DNA of 64,000 bases from Pseudomonas sp. PD9R (GCF_019200975.1 NZ_JAHTMR010000001.1:699400-763399); one strand, 5' to 3'; counted from the stretch's first letter, positions 15,519 to 24,430 are shown. The notes: generated from the sequence alone by a model not told the origin. Program-made: numbers and translations.

Positions 15519-16925
15519 TCAGCGACGAACAGCCCGAGACCGCCAGACCATCATCTTCTCAACCTGCATTTCCTTCATCGTGTGCGGAATCCCGCCCACG
15601 CCATGCCCCGACAACCGCGCCCCGGCGAAAGGCATCCAGTCCACGCGGAACAAGGTGTTTTCGTTGACCATCACCGCCGTCGCGTCGAGGTCCTGATAGC
15701 ACTGCATGGCAACGTCCAGATTCTGAGTGAACACGGCAGCCTGGAAGGCATAGGGCAGGGCGTTGGCCAGTTGGATCGTTTCCGCCAGATCGTCATAGGC
15801 GTAGACCGCCACGACCGGGCCGAATACTTCCTTTTGCATCACGTTCGAGTCGATTGACGGGTTGAGCAGCACGGTGGGCGCATAGCTGTTGTGATCCAGC
15901 GCGCGACCGCCCGAGATCAAGCGAGCCCCGCCGGCAACCGCTTCATCGACCCATTGGCCAACGCGGTGCACTTCACGTTCAGAGATCAACGGGCCGACAT
16001 CGGTGTGGATATCAGTTGGGTCACCGACCACCATCGCGTCACCCAATTGGCCCAGGCGCTTGGCGACCTGTTCGGCGATGCTGCTGTGGCAAAAGACTCG
16101 TTGCACGCTCACGCAGGCCTGGCCGGCGTGCCAAAAACCGCCACGGGCAATGCGCGGCAGTGCGTCATCGAGGTCGGCATCGGCTGCAACAATGACCGGC
16201 GCTACGCCACCATGTTCCAGCGCGCAGCGGGTGCCCGGCGCCAGGGTCGAGCGCAACATCCAGCCCACCGCCGCAGAGCCGATGAAAGAGAAGAAACCTA
16301 CGCGCGGGTCCGACACCAACTTGCCGGTGACCGCATTGTCGGTCGGCAGCACCATCTGCGCCCAGCCGTTTGGCAGGCCGGCCTCGGCAAGGATTTCGAT
16401 CAGGGTCTGGCAACTGAGCGGTGTATTGGCTGCGGGTTTGATGATCACGGGGGCGCTGACGGCGATGGCCGGCACCACTTGGTGCACGATCAGGTTGAAC
16501 GGATGGTTGAACGCCGAGACCGCCGCCACCACGCCGATGGGTTCGTATTGGGTAAAGGCCACACGGTTTTCCGACGTGGCGTTGAGCCCCATGGGAATCA
16601 CATGACCGCCCTCGGTACGCAGCACCTCGATGCAGTTGAGGATGCCGTCGATGCCGCGCTCGACCTCGGTGATCGAGTCCTTCAGCGGTTTGCCGCCTTC
16701 GCTGGCCGACTGGGTAGCAATCTCCATTTTGCGCGCGCGGATCAGCTCGGCAGTGCGGTGCAAAATTTCAATGCGTTGTGGTTTGGACAGCCACTGGCTG
16801 CGGTCGCGGAAAATACTGTGGGCGACACTCAATGCCTGCTCGACATCCGCTTCGGTAGACACCGCCACCTGGCCGACGACGGCGCTGTTGTAGGGGGCAT
16901 AAACAGTCAGGGTTTGGTCGGACAT
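15519..16925 (-). CDS. NAD(P)-dependent aldehyde dehydrogenase (phosphonoacetaldehyde/lactaldehyde-like branch)
   Basis: This 468-residue enzyme has the ALDH fold. The catalytic Cys is in HAGQACVSVQRV and the general-base Glu in CALEHGGVAP, with FIGSAAVGWML for NAD and KEVFGPVV near the C-terminus. The LEHGG form instead of LELGG, and the short length, recall ALDHs annotated as phosphonoacetaldehyde or lactaldehyde dehydrogenases rather than the betaine-aldehyde type at 39074 and 53703. It stands alone: TetR is convergent downstream and a GT25 gene lies upstream. It is not recognisably a 2-oxoglutarate semialdehyde dehydrogenase. Substrate unknown. Confidence 0.82.
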   Translation of the reverse strand: MSDQTLTVYAPYNSAVVGQVAVSTEADVEQALSVAHSIFRDRSQWLSKPQRIEILHRTAELIRARKMEIATQSASEGGKPLKDSITEVERGIDGILNCIEVLRTEGGHVIPMGLNATSENRVAFTQYEPIGVVAAVSAFNHPFNLIVHQVVPAIAVSAPVIIKPAANTPLSCQTLIEILAEAGLPNGWAQMVLPTDNAVTGKLVSDPRVGFFSFIGSAAVGWMLRSTLAPGTRCALEHGGVAPVIVAADADLDDALPRIARGGFWHAGQACVSVQRVFCHSSIAEQVAKRLGQLGDAMVVGDPTDIHTDVGPLISEREVHRVGQWVDEAVAGGARLISGGRALDHNSYAPTVLLNPSIDSNVMQKEVFGPVVAVYAYDDLAETIQLANALPYAFQAAVFTQNLDVAMQCYQDLDATAVMVNENTLFRVDWMPFAGARLSGHGVGGIPHTMKEMQVEKMMVWRSRAVRR

Positions 16926-17116
16926 TGGGCTTACCTCGAGGGGACAAAAGGACAGTTGGCCTGCCTTGTTATGAGTTGGGCCGACGGGTCTGTCGGCCTG
17001 GCGTCACGGTAGTCTCGAATGCCTTTTTGCAAAAATGAATAATTGAGAGCGTGTTGTTCAGTTTTAGAGAAAGTGTTGATCAGCTCCGAAGAGATCACGG
17101 CTATTTTTACGACAAA

Positions 17117-17833
17117 CTAGCGGGTTCTCCTCAGGTTTCTTGCTTTCAACCTCCTGAGCATTCCCATTACCGGTCGCAGCAGAGGCACCCTGTCAAAGAA
17201 GGAAAGCGCATGCAGGTCCGTCCGTGAAGGTCGTTGATAGCCAAGATTCCAGGTGAAATAGTAAGCCCGGATCCCGTCATCCTTGTGAATGAGCGTATTG
17301 AGGGCCGCGTCATAATGCATCGGACCACCATCAGGATGTCCCGGCGGGCGCTCTAGAATCTGCAACAAAAAATCCCTCAACTTTGCAAAACATCTCCCGT
17401 TTACCGCATAGAAATGGGCCAGATGGATGGGCTGGTCGACCTCTTTCCAAACGGGCGAGTTTGAGTCCCCTCCGACCGGATGGCCAAAATAAACGATATC
17501 CCACTCCATCCCCTCCAGAGACTCGATGGCCTGTGTCCCGTATTCAGCAACGCGTCTGGAAAACTGAATGTCGTCCTCCAGGATCAGGATATTTTTCAGA
17601 TTCAGGCGCATTGCCTCTTCCAGTACCCCCAGATGACTCAAAAAACAGCCCCTGACCCCGATGCTCGGGAAACCCTTTCCCTCAGTGGGTGTGACCGCCT
17701 CGAAAAAGCCTGTTTTTTCATCGTCAATGTCAAAGCCATTGCGAGCGAACTCTTCTTCTGTTTCTAAACGGCGATCCTTTCTGGACGAGATATTGATGAT
17801 TCTTGCGCCATCAAAATAGTCGATCACATTCAT
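17117..17833 (-). CDS. Glycosyltransferase family 25 protein
   Basis: This 238-residue protein shows the GT25 features of lipooligosaccharide sugar transferases: INISSRKDRR near the N-terminus, GCFLSHLGVLEEAM, the nucleotide-sugar/metal motif ILILEDDIQF, and a late tract HYDAALNTLIH with DxD-like acids. It would add a hexose to cell-surface glycan or a glycoprotein in the cytoplasm. It stands alone with no envelope genes nearby, and by eye is more AT-rich than its neighbours (not measured), which suggests later acquisition. The C-terminal 20 residues are Arg-rich and may sit at the membrane. Confidence 0.82.
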   Translation of the reverse strand: MNVIDYFDGARIINISSRKDRRLETEEEFARNGFDIDDEKTGFFEAVTPTEGKGFPSIGVRGCFLSHLGVLEEAMRLNLKNILILEDDIQFSRRVAEYGTQAIESLEGMEWDIVYFGHPVGGDSNSPVWKEVDQPIHLAHFYAVNGRCFAKLRDFLLQILERPPGHPDGGPMHYDAALNTLIHKDDGIRAYYFTWNLGYQRPSRTDLHALSFFDRVPLLRPVMGMLRRLKARNLRRTR

Positions 17834-18082
17834 CTGTCAGGTCCTTAGCGCAGACAATCAGGGGGGGATTGGGGGAGCTCGCACCGCATCAGCGCGAGGG
17901 CACTCATTGACGGCTCCGCGTCAGCGTCTGTGATCTCAATCTGTCCGGCTGAATGTTTGGCGATTTGGCCGTGCGCTCTATTCTCCCCGGGGTCGGAGTA
18001 TAGGCTGCATTTGCGAATGAGTAATTGGTTTCATCAGCAGGCGGGCTGCACCGATTCGAAGACGCCCGATGAGGATTCCCGG

Positions 18083-18475
18083 CTACTCCTCAGAACGCCC
18101 GGAGCCTTCACGATCACGATCGTAATGCTTCGCGAGGGCAAACGCCGGCAACCACGACTCACGCCGCACGACCCAGCTTTCATAGGTCGGCGTCAGTTGG
18201 TCAGGGGCATCCAGAGAACCCAGGTTTACTTCGATTTCGTCGTCAGTGCGGGCGAACACGGATGAGCCGCAGGAAGGACAGAAATAGCGCCCGGCGTAGT
18301 CACGGGTTTCACCCTCGATCGTCACAGCAGTCTCAGGGAATATCGCCGACGCGTGAAAAAGCGCGCCGTGATGTTTGCGGCAATCGAGGCAATGACAAAG
18401 GCCAACCCGGTAGGGAAGCCCCGACGCCACGATGCGCACGTTGCCACACAGGCAACCGCCGGTGAATCGGTCCAT
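18083..18475 (-). CDS. GFA-family (glutathione-dependent formaldehyde-activating-like) protein
   Basis: This 130-residue protein has paired zinc-binding cysteines in GGCLCGNVRI, LCHCLDCRKHHG and YFCPSCGSSVF, the pattern of the GFA/CENP-V family. Founding members were linked to the reaction of formaldehyde with glutathione, but most members have no proven reaction. It is on the same strand and 96 bases downstream of the alcohol dehydrogenase gene, so a joint role in aldehyde handling is possible but unproven. Confidence 0.85.
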   Translation of the reverse strand: MDRFTGGCLCGNVRIVASGLPYRVGLCHCLDCRKHHGALFHASAIFPETAVTIEGETRDYAGRYFCPSCGSSVFARTDDEIEVNLGSLDAPDQLTPTYESWVVRRESWLPAFALAKHYDRDREGSGRSEE

Positions 18476-18571
18476 GTTGCGTCTCTTTTGTCATCCCGCT
18501 TGATTTTGAATGGTCGACTGAGCATCGCTGAAGTTGACGGCGCGTGCGGCGTTAACCGACGCGCCACGCCC

Positions 18572-19603
18572 TCATTTACTGGCATCCAGCACCACGCGAT
18601 AACGCGCCTTGCCACTGCGCAGGTGATCGATGGCCTCGTTCACCTGGCTCATGGGAAACATCTCGACCTGCGGCAGGATCTGATGACGCGCACAGAACTC
18701 CAGCATGGTCGCCGTATTACTGGGCGAGCCGACCGGTGAGGCGGACAGGGTCTTTTGTTGGGGAATCAGCTCGAACACATGCACGGGGATAGCGTCGGGC
18801 ACGATGCCGACAAAATGCAGGCGGCCCTTGGCGCGCAGCGTTCCGAGAATGGCCGGCCAGTCGAGGTTGGCGTTGGCGGTAATCAAGAGAAAATCCAGGG
18901 TGCCGGCAATGGCCTTCAGCGCGCTGCTGTCGGTCGAGGCGATTACGTTGTGCGCGCCCAGGCGTTTGGCTTCGTCTTGCTTGCTCAACGATGAAGTGAA
19001 GGCGGTGACTTCGCAGCCCCAGGCGTTGAGGAAGCGCAGGGCCAGGTGACCGAGGCCGCCGATGCCCACCACACCGACGCGGTCAGTGGGTTTGATGCCG
19101 AATTCCAGCAGTGGGTTGAACACCGTCGAACCCGCGCAGAACAACGGGCCGGCCATGGCGGGATCGAGCCCGGCCGGAATCGGAAGGGCCCAGGCCCAGT
19201 GCGAGCGCAGGCGATCGGCGAAGCCACCGTTGCTGCCGATAATCGTGGGTTGGGCGGTGCTGCAAAGGTTGTGCGAACCGCTGATACACGAGGAGCAATG
19301 CATGCAACTGCCCTTGTACCAGCCAATCCCGACCCGTTGCCCGAGTTTCAGAGCGCGTACCTGCGCACCCACTCGCACGACACTGCCGACCACCTCGTGG
19401 CCGGGGATAAAAGGGTATCGGCTGATGCCCCAATCGTTATCGATCAGCGACTGGTCAGAGTGACAGACGCCGCAATATTCCACGGCAACCTCCACCTCTT
19501 CGTCCCCCAATGGGCCGGGATCGTAGCTGTAGCGCTCAAGCGGAGCGCCGGCAGCCGTTGCGGCCCATCCGGTAAAGGAATTGAGTTCGGTGTTATTGCT
19601 CAT
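18572..19603 (-). CDS. Zinc-dependent NAD(P) alcohol dehydrogenase (CAD/YahK-like)
   Basis: This 343-residue medium-chain dehydrogenase has the catalytic zinc ligands Cys44 (EYCGVCHSD) and His69-Glu70 (FIPGHEVVG). The structural-zinc cysteines are in GSCMHCSSCISGSHNLC and the Rossmann motif is VGIGGLGHLALRF. It belongs with cinnamyl-alcohol and broad aldehyde reductases that usually prefer NADPH and reduce aldehydes in the cytoplasm. It lies upstream of the GFA gene on the same strand. The start at 19603 (MSNNTELNSFTGWAA) has a weak upstream GGAGG (TGGAGGTATCGCC). Confidence 0.9.
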   Translation of the reverse strand: MSNNTELNSFTGWAATAAGAPLERYSYDPGPLGDEEVEVAVEYCGVCHSDQSLIDNDWGISRYPFIPGHEVVGSVVRVGAQVRALKLGQRVGIGWYKGSCMHCSSCISGSHNLCSTAQPTIIGSNGGFADRLRSHWAWALPIPAGLDPAMAGPLFCAGSTVFNPLLEFGIKPTDRVGVVGIGGLGHLALRFLNAWGCEVTAFTSSLSKQDEAKRLGAHNVIASTDSSALKAIAGTLDFLLITANANLDWPAILGTLRAKGRLHFVGIVPDAIPVHVFELIPQQKTLSASPVGSPSNTATMLEFCARHQILPQVEMFPMSQVNEAIDHLRSGKARYRVVLDASK

Positions 19604-19709
19604 GGCGATACCTCCAGATCAGGAGACAGGATTTTCAGCTCGGATGTCGTGGCAAGGCGAAGAAAGTGTAGCTTGGCGCGGGAAGGTCGCAGCACCGCTG
19701 ATCAGTGCC

Positions 19710-20294
19710 TCAAAACCCCAAGTAGCCGAAGTAGACGAATGTCAAAGCCGCGGCAATACCCAGTGCGGCCACGGCTTTTTTGGTGGAGTGGAAGTGCGGC
19801 AGGGTTCGGCTCGTTGGTTGCAAACCAGGTTCTGACAATGCAGCGAAGTGAAGGCGGCGTGGGAAAATCAGCAAGTAGATGTAACGCAAACCCAGCAGCA
19901 GGGACAGGGCGGCCAGTCCCAAGGCCAGTCGCTGAGCCATTGCCGGCTCGACAATGGATTCGGAGGTTTCCTGTTTGCAGACAGGGCTATTGAATTCGAT
20001 GATGCTGATTTGCTGGTAGGCCGTCGAGGGCAGCAGTGCGTCACTCTTGATCGCCGCTACTTGAGCCAGGTCCAGGTCCTGATATTTCCAGAGTGTTGAC
20101 GAGCCTTCACGGCAATAGGTGAACGCGACAGGGTCTGACGCTCTGATAATGCAAGCGTCGTCGATACCGTGTTTTTTCAGGGTTTCAGCCGCGGTCCTTG
20201 TGAAGTCCACGTCGAAAACAGGCATGACACCCGTGGCAGCAGCCTCGAACGAAAGCCACAGGCCGGCCATCGCGCAGATTGTTGAAGTTTTCAA
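19710..20294 (-). CDS. Hypothetical exported membrane-anchored protein
   Basis: I do not recognise this 194-residue protein. It opens with a likely signal peptide (MKTSTICAMAGLWLSFEAAA), has a periplasmic domain with three Cys (DACIIRAS, FTYCREG and PVCKQE), then two hydrophobic stretches near residues 127-148 (GLAALSLLLGLRYIYLLIF) and 173-194. The topology suggests a small envelope protein with a sensing or redox-active loop. A ribosome site (GGGAGC) precedes the ATG at 20294. It stands alone. Confidence 0.6.
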   Translation of the reverse strand: MKTSTICAMAGLWLSFEAAATGVMPVFDVDFTRTAAETLKKHGIDDACIIRASDPVAFTYCREGSSTLWKYQDLDLAQVAAIKSDALLPSTAYQQISIIEFNSPVCKQETSESIVEPAMAQRLALGLAALSLLLGLRYIYLLIFPRRLHFAALSEPGLQPTSRTLPHFHSTKKAVAALGIAAALTFVYFGYLGF

Positions 20295-20535
20295 AGTCGA
20301 AGCTCCCTCGTTTTACGTGGGCTTTTTTTTGTTTTTAGCGCGGAGCCTGGCTGTAACCTGCCTTGGATGAAGTCTAGACGTAATCGCAATTGCGATAGTG
20401 TTCAAAATGAAACGAATCAAACTATTTTTGTTGGCTGCTGTCTGCCTCGTCCAGAGAGCTGATGTGGCGAGAGAAATGCGCCGTGGAAGTAGTCACGATT
20501 TTTTCGCGTACGCAGAATGGGTGTCATGCCCGGAA
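20295..20535. other. Promoter-side intergenic stretch
   Basis: This stretch holds the upstream region of the hypothetical gene and then AT-richer sequence without an open frame of coding character. No operator or RNA gene is evident. REP repeats begin at about 20536. Confidence 0.35.
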
Positions 20536-20763
20536 CCGCTGTAGAAGCGAGCCTGCTCGCGATAGCGGTGTGACAGATAACATCAATGTTGAATGTCCTG
20601 GCCTCATCGCGAGCAAGCTCGCTCCTACTGGTGTTTATTGGCGTGCTCGGGATTGGTGTCCGGCCCAAATTCACTGTAGGAGCGAGCTTGCTCGCGATGG
20701 CGGTGTGACAGATAACATCAATGTTGAATGTGCCAGCCTCTTCGCAGGCAAGCCTTGCTCCTA
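20536..20763. repeat. Cluster of REP elements in alternating orientation
   Basis: At least four copies of the GAGCGAGCTTGCTCGCGAT family are packed here: about 20539-20566, 20605-20630, 20676-20702 and a diverged one at 20735-20763. The spacer GTGTGACAGATAACATCAAT occurs twice, so the unit of one REP pair plus spacer appears to be tandemly repeated. It lies just past the 3' end of the hydrolase gene (20796). Confidence 0.85.
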
Positions 20764-20795
20764 CAGGTTTGGGGGTTTAGCTGTTCAGATCAGCC

Positions 20796-21866
20796 TCAGA
20801 GGTGATCCGCATCGATCACGGCCTTGGCGAACGCTTGCGGGTCTTCCTGCGGAAGGTTGTGGCCGATGCCGCCGTTGATCAAGCGGAACTCGTATTTGCC
20901 GGTGAAGCGCTTGGCGTAATCCTCCGGCGCCGGGTGCGGTGCGCCGTTGGCGTCGCCTTCAAGGGTGATGGTTGGCACGCTGATGGACGGCGCCGTGGCC
21001 AGTTTTTGCTCCAGCGCTTCGTATCGGCTTTCGCCTTGAACCAGGCCCAGGCGCCAGCGGTAGTTGAACACCGTGATGTCGACATGGTCTGGGTTTTCCA
21101 GCGCCTTGGCACTGCGGTCGAAAGTGGCGTCATCGAACGCCCATTTCGGTGACGCCGTTTGCCAGATCAACTTGGCGAAGTCGTGGGTGTTTTTCTCATA
21201 CCCGGCGCGGCCACGGTCGGTGGCGAAGTAAAACTGATACCACCATTGCAGTTCAGCCTTCGGTGGCAGCGGATTCTTGCCGGCTGCCTGGTTACCGATC
21301 AGATAGCCGCTGACCGAGACCAGCGCCTTGACCCGCTCTGGCCACAGCGCCGAGACGATGTCGGCCGAGCGCGCGCCCCAATCATAGCCACCGAGCACCG
21401 CTTGCTTGATCTTCAGTGCATCCATGAAATCGATGACGTCACTGGCCAGCGCGGCCGGTTGACCATTGCGAACGGTTTTATCGGACAGGAAATGCGTATC
21501 GCCATAGCCGCGCGCATACGGCATCAGCACGCGATAACCTTTCGCTGCCAGCAAAGGGGCGACCTGGTCATAGCTGTGAATGTCATACGGCCAGCCGTGC
21601 AGAAGAATCACCACCGGTCCATCCGCCGGACCTGTTTCGGCATACGCGACGTTCAGCAGCCCAGCGTTGACATGTTTCAGCGGGCCGAACGGCGAGGGCG
21701 CATACGTGGCACCCGCGCTGGTCGCGACTGGCTGCGCAGTTGCTGCCGTTTGCGCCTGGGCTGCGCCGAAAACGCCGATCAGGGCAAACGCGAGAATCGA
21801 TGAGCCGACCAGATGGTGGCGGGCCTTGAAGGTTTTGTTGTTCTGCACTGCCATCTGCATGGTCAT
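20796..21866 (-). CDS. Exported alpha/beta hydrolase, epoxide-hydrolase-like
   Basis: This 356-residue protein has a signal sequence (positively charged start, then GSSILAFALIGVFGAAQAQ) and an alpha/beta-hydrolase fold. The oxyanion motif is LLHGWPYD, the nucleophile is Asp in GGYDWGARSA (as in epoxide hydrolases and haloalkane dehalogenases, not serine esterases), and the catalytic His is in GGIGHNLPQEDP. I chose the ATG at 21866 because GGAG lies 5 bases before it. It probably acts in the periplasm on an epoxide or halide. REP repeats follow its stop. Confidence 0.85.
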   Translation of the reverse strand: MTMQMAVQNNKTFKARHHLVGSSILAFALIGVFGAAQAQTAATAQPVATSAGATYAPSPFGPLKHVNAGLLNVAYAETGPADGPVVILLHGWPYDIHSYDQVAPLLAAKGYRVLMPYARGYGDTHFLSDKTVRNGQPAALASDVIDFMDALKIKQAVLGGYDWGARSADIVSALWPERVKALVSVSGYLIGNQAAGKNPLPPKAELQWWYQFYFATDRGRAGYEKNTHDFAKLIWQTASPKWAFDDATFDRSAKALENPDHVDITVFNYRWRLGLVQGESRYEALEQKLATAPSISVPTITLEGDANGAPHPAPEDYAKRFTGKYEFRLINGGIGHNLPQEDPQAFAKAVIDADHL

Positions 21867-22052
21867 GTCTCCGTTGCAAACCATTGGCCAGGGGATCTGG
21901 TTGATCCCCTTCAAACCTTGGTTGTATTTGAAAGCGGCGACGTATCTGGCTTGTGTCGAATGTTAGTCCAGATGAAAGCTTATGTAGCGACGTGTGCTTC
22001 ATACACACTCTGATACATAGCGGACCAGCAGACATGCTGTGCGGTGTTGCGA

Positions 22053-22220
22053 TCAACCGAAAGCTGGCCCGTTGGCGATCATGTCGTTGAACTGATTGAC
22101 CCACGCATGCTCGTTCGGGCCGGGGTTGGCGCGCATGGCCTCGGCCGGCTAAACGAGGATTTCGTCCACGCCACTCTCAAACTGCTGCATGGCTTCGGTA
22201 ATGAACTGTTCAGCAACGTG
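22053..22220 (-). pseudogene. C-terminal remnant of a short-chain dehydrogenase-like gene
   Basis: On the minus strand the frame from 22220 to the TGA at 22053 reads HVAEQFITEAMQQFESGVDE, ILV, an in-frame TAG, then PAEAMRANPGPNEHAWVNQF and a short tail. The composition and the phrase RANPGPNEHAWVNQFND resemble the end of DltE-like SDR proteins, recalled from memory. There is no start, no catalytic core, and an internal stop, so it is a decayed leftover. Family assignment is tentative. Confidence 0.4.
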
Positions 22221-22317
22221 TTAGTCCGGTGAATGTATCCATGACAATTTTTTGAATGTATTAACCGCCGCTTTTAGGATGGAGCCACATATCGTCTCCA
22301 CGCGCACGAGGCTGCCC

Positions 22318-22914
22318 ATGCACATCGCCATCCTGACCTTCGACGGTTTCAACGAACTCGACTCGCTGATCGCGCTCGCCATCCTGAACCGGGTCCAACG
22401 CCCCGGCTGGCGGGTGTCTATCGCCAGCCCCACGGCCAAGGTGCAGTCGATGAACGGCCTGGTGATCGAGGCTCAGTCAACACTTGAGGAGGCATGTGCC
22501 GCGGACGCTGTTCTGGTGGGCAGTGGGAAAAAGACCCGTGAGGTCGTCGCTGATGCTGGGTTGATGTCTCGTCTCAAACTCGACCCGACGCGGCAACTGC
22601 TCGGTGCCCAATGCTCGGGCACGCTGATACTGGCCAAACTTGGCTTGCTTAATGACGTGCCGGCTTGCACGGACCTGACCACTAAACCATGGGTCGAGGA
22701 GGCCGGGGTGGCGGTGCTCAACCAGCCGTTCGTGGCCAAGGACAACGTTGCGACGTGCGGTGGCTGCCTGGCATCGCAGTATTTGGCCGCCTGGTTCATC
22801 GCTCGCCTGGAAGGCATCGAGGCGGCGCGCAATGCCATTCACTATGTGGCACCGGTGGGTGAAAAGGACGATTACGTGACACGCGCGATGGCGAACATTT
22901 CACCGTTCCTTTAA
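22318..22914 (+). CDS. DJ-1/PfpI-family protein
   Basis: This 198-residue protein has the class-I glutamine-amidotransferase-like fold. It begins MHIAILTFDGFNELDSLIAL with the acidic residue typical of the DJ-1 active site, and the nucleophile Cys is in LLGAQCSGTLILAKLG. The frame extends upstream to 22252, but the ATG at 22318 matches the family start. Members act as glyoxalases, deglycases, isonitrile hydratases or amidases; the GAQCSG elbow fits the isonitrile-hydratase/ThiJ branch loosely. It stands alone, followed by REP repeats. Confidence 0.83.
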   Translation: MHIAILTFDGFNELDSLIALAILNRVQRPGWRVSIASPTAKVQSMNGLVIEAQSTLEEACAADAVLVGSGKKTREVVADAGLMSRLKLDPTRQLLGAQCSGTLILAKLGLLNDVPACTDLTTKPWVEEAGVAVLNQPFVAKDNVATCGGCLASQYLAAWFIARLEGIEAARNAIHYVAPVGEKDDYVTRAMANISPFL

Positions 22915-22933
22915 GCCTTTGGTGCAGCCACAA

Positions 22934-23100
22934 CTCCCCTGTAGGAGCGAGATTGCTCGCTATAACGCGGGCACATTTGGCCTCGATGCCGCCTGATAGA
23001 CCGCTATCGCGAGCAAGCTCGCTCCTACAGTTTTGATCTTTGGTGTGCGCGAAGCCGGTGGCCGGCATAGATCCCTGTATGAGCGAGCTTGCTCGCGATG
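22934..23100. repeat. REP elements flanking a gene remnant
   Basis: An inverted pair at about 22936-22965 (CTGTAGGAGCGAGATTGCTC) and 23003-23032 is followed by another copy at 23078-23104 (ATGAGCGAGCTTGCTCGCGA). All are of the GAGCGAGCTTGCTCGCG family. They end at the 3' edge of the CheB/CheR-type remnant. Confidence 0.8.
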
Positions 23101-23112
23101 AGGCCGGCACAT

Positions 23113-23406
23113 TCAACACCAATGCCGGCTGATGGATCGCTCATTGATCGACTGCAGTTCTTCCTTGCTGGTTTCCAACTCTTCGGTGGCCGAACGCAGT
23201 TCTTCGTTGATCGCCTGCATTTCCTCGTTTGATGCCTTGAGTTCCTCGCTGGAGACTTCCGATTGTTCGATCGTCGCCTGCAAATGCAACTTGGTGCGCT
23301 GCAACTCGTGTTCGAGGTTGGCCAGCATCTGGTTTTCGGTCTGGTTGGCGCAGACGTTCAGCAGATCGTTCGGATCGACTTCGCGCTGCTCGAAAATCAC
23401 CAGCAC
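23113..23406 (-). pseudogene. Remnant of a CheB/CheR-PAS hybrid (coiled-coil linker)
   Basis: The 97-codon frame encodes a heptad-rich coiled coil: ELQRTKLHLQATIEQSEVSS, then EELKASNEEMQAINEELRSA, TEELETSKEELQSINE. This is the linker that joins the CheR methyltransferase and PAS domains in large CheB/CheR fusion sensors. The 3' end breaks off where the REP sequence begins, and upstream there is no methyltransferase domain before the stop at about 23417. It is therefore a fragment of a gene of about 3 kb, most of which has been lost. Confidence 0.65.
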
Positions 23407-23415
23407 GTAGTCGTT

Positions 23416-24342
23416 TTAGCCAGATGATCGTAAAGCGGCCATCAAGCGTCGAACAACATTTGCTTCGACGTTTCCTTCGCTGGCGCCTTTCTCAAAAACG
23501 GCGCAACACGCCGACGTATTGCCGTCAGTGCAGCGGTAAATGGCAACCACACTGCCTGGACCGCCGCCGGTATGTCCGCACAGGTTCAAGCCGCCCTCGA
23601 TCGAACTCTGCATGACACCCAGGCCATAAGCTGGATTGACCCAGGGGCGACCGGGAATCGGACCTCCAAGCGGGCGTACGGTTTGCATTTGCTGGAGCAA
23701 CGCCTGTGGCAGAAGGCGTCCGGCGAGCAAGCGATCCAGCACAAGTGCCGCTTGGGAGAGCGGACCGATCAGCAATCCGTGATAGACCCAGGCCGGGTCG
23801 TAGTTCGAGGTATCGCCAAGGGATGTCTGTTGTAAGTCTGTTCGGGTTTTTGCGAAGCGAACGGCCTCTATGTCCAATGGCGCCAGCACCCGTCGTGTCA
23901 CCGCCTCTTGAAACCCCAGGTTAGTCACGCGTTCAATGAGCCTGGTTATGAGCAGGTAGCCGACGTTCGAATAGCGCCAGCCGGTGCCGGGGCTGTAGCG
24001 CCGTTGGGTTGCATCGAGGCGCTGCATCATTTCATCTGCCGACCAGGCAGGTTCATTGTTGGCGACGGCGGCATGGTATTCAGCCAGTTGACCGTAATCC
24101 GCCAGCCCCGCCTCATGTCGCAGCAGTTGGCGCAGCGTGAATAGTTGATCGGGAAGCGGATCGTCCAGCCCGACAAGGCCATCACGGACCAGCGACAGGG
24201 CCGTCGCGGCCAGGACCGTTTTGGTAAAGCTCCACCACGGGACCACGGTTTCAGGCTGATCAATGGTGAGCAGTTGGCCGTTCGATACCAGCGAATGTTC
24301 TGCTCCAGTGATGATTTCTGAAGGTTGGATGGGTCTAGGCAC
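23416..24342 (-). CDS. Serine hydrolase of the beta-lactamase/D-Ala-D-Ala carboxypeptidase family
   Basis: This is a 308-residue class-C beta-lactamase-fold enzyme. The nucleophile motif is SFTK in PWWSFTKTVLAATAL, the second motif YSN in WRYSNVGYLLI, and the third HTGG in LCGHTGGGPGS. No convincing signal peptide is seen, so it may act in the cytoplasm as an esterase or peptidase. The frame stays open to 24387, but that extension is REP-derived (residues like LRGQASLRE). The GTG at 24342 has GGGAGAG four bases upstream and is preferred. It follows the sensor kinase on the same strand. Confidence 0.75.
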   Translation of the reverse strand: MPRPIQPSEIITGAEHSLVSNGQLLTIDQPETVVPWWSFTKTVLAATALSLVRDGLVGLDDPLPDQLFTLRQLLRHEAGLADYGQLAEYHAAVANNEPAWSADEMMQRLDATQRRYSPGTGWRYSNVGYLLITRLIERVTNLGFQEAVTRRVLAPLDIEAVRFAKTRTDLQQTSLGDTSNYDPAWVYHGLLIGPLSQAALVLDRLLAGRLLPQALLQQMQTVRPLGGPIPGRPWVNPAYGLGVMQSSIEGGLNLCGHTGGGPGSVVAIYRCTDGNTSACCAVFEKGASEGNVEANVVRRLMAALRSSG

Positions 24343-24351
24343 GGCGCTCTC

Positions 24352-24430
24352 CCGGAGGGAGGCTTGCCCGCGAAGAGGCCAGCACATTCAACATCTCCAT
24401 CGGCAGACACACCGCTGTTGCGGGCAAGCT
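24352..24430. repeat. REP pair between kinase and hydrolase genes
   Basis: GAGGCTTGCCCGCGAA (about 24357-24373) and TTGCGGGCAAGCTC (about 24418-24431) are opposed arms of the GAGGCTTGCCCGCGAAG REP family, also seen at 30929-31020. The kinase stop codon (24430-24432) lies at the edge of the second arm. Confidence 0.7.

Noticed and set aside
20536..20763. A CRISPR-like array
   Set aside because: The repeated units are palindromic REP elements in alternating orientation with one repeated spacer, not direct repeats with unique spacers, and no cas gene is present.
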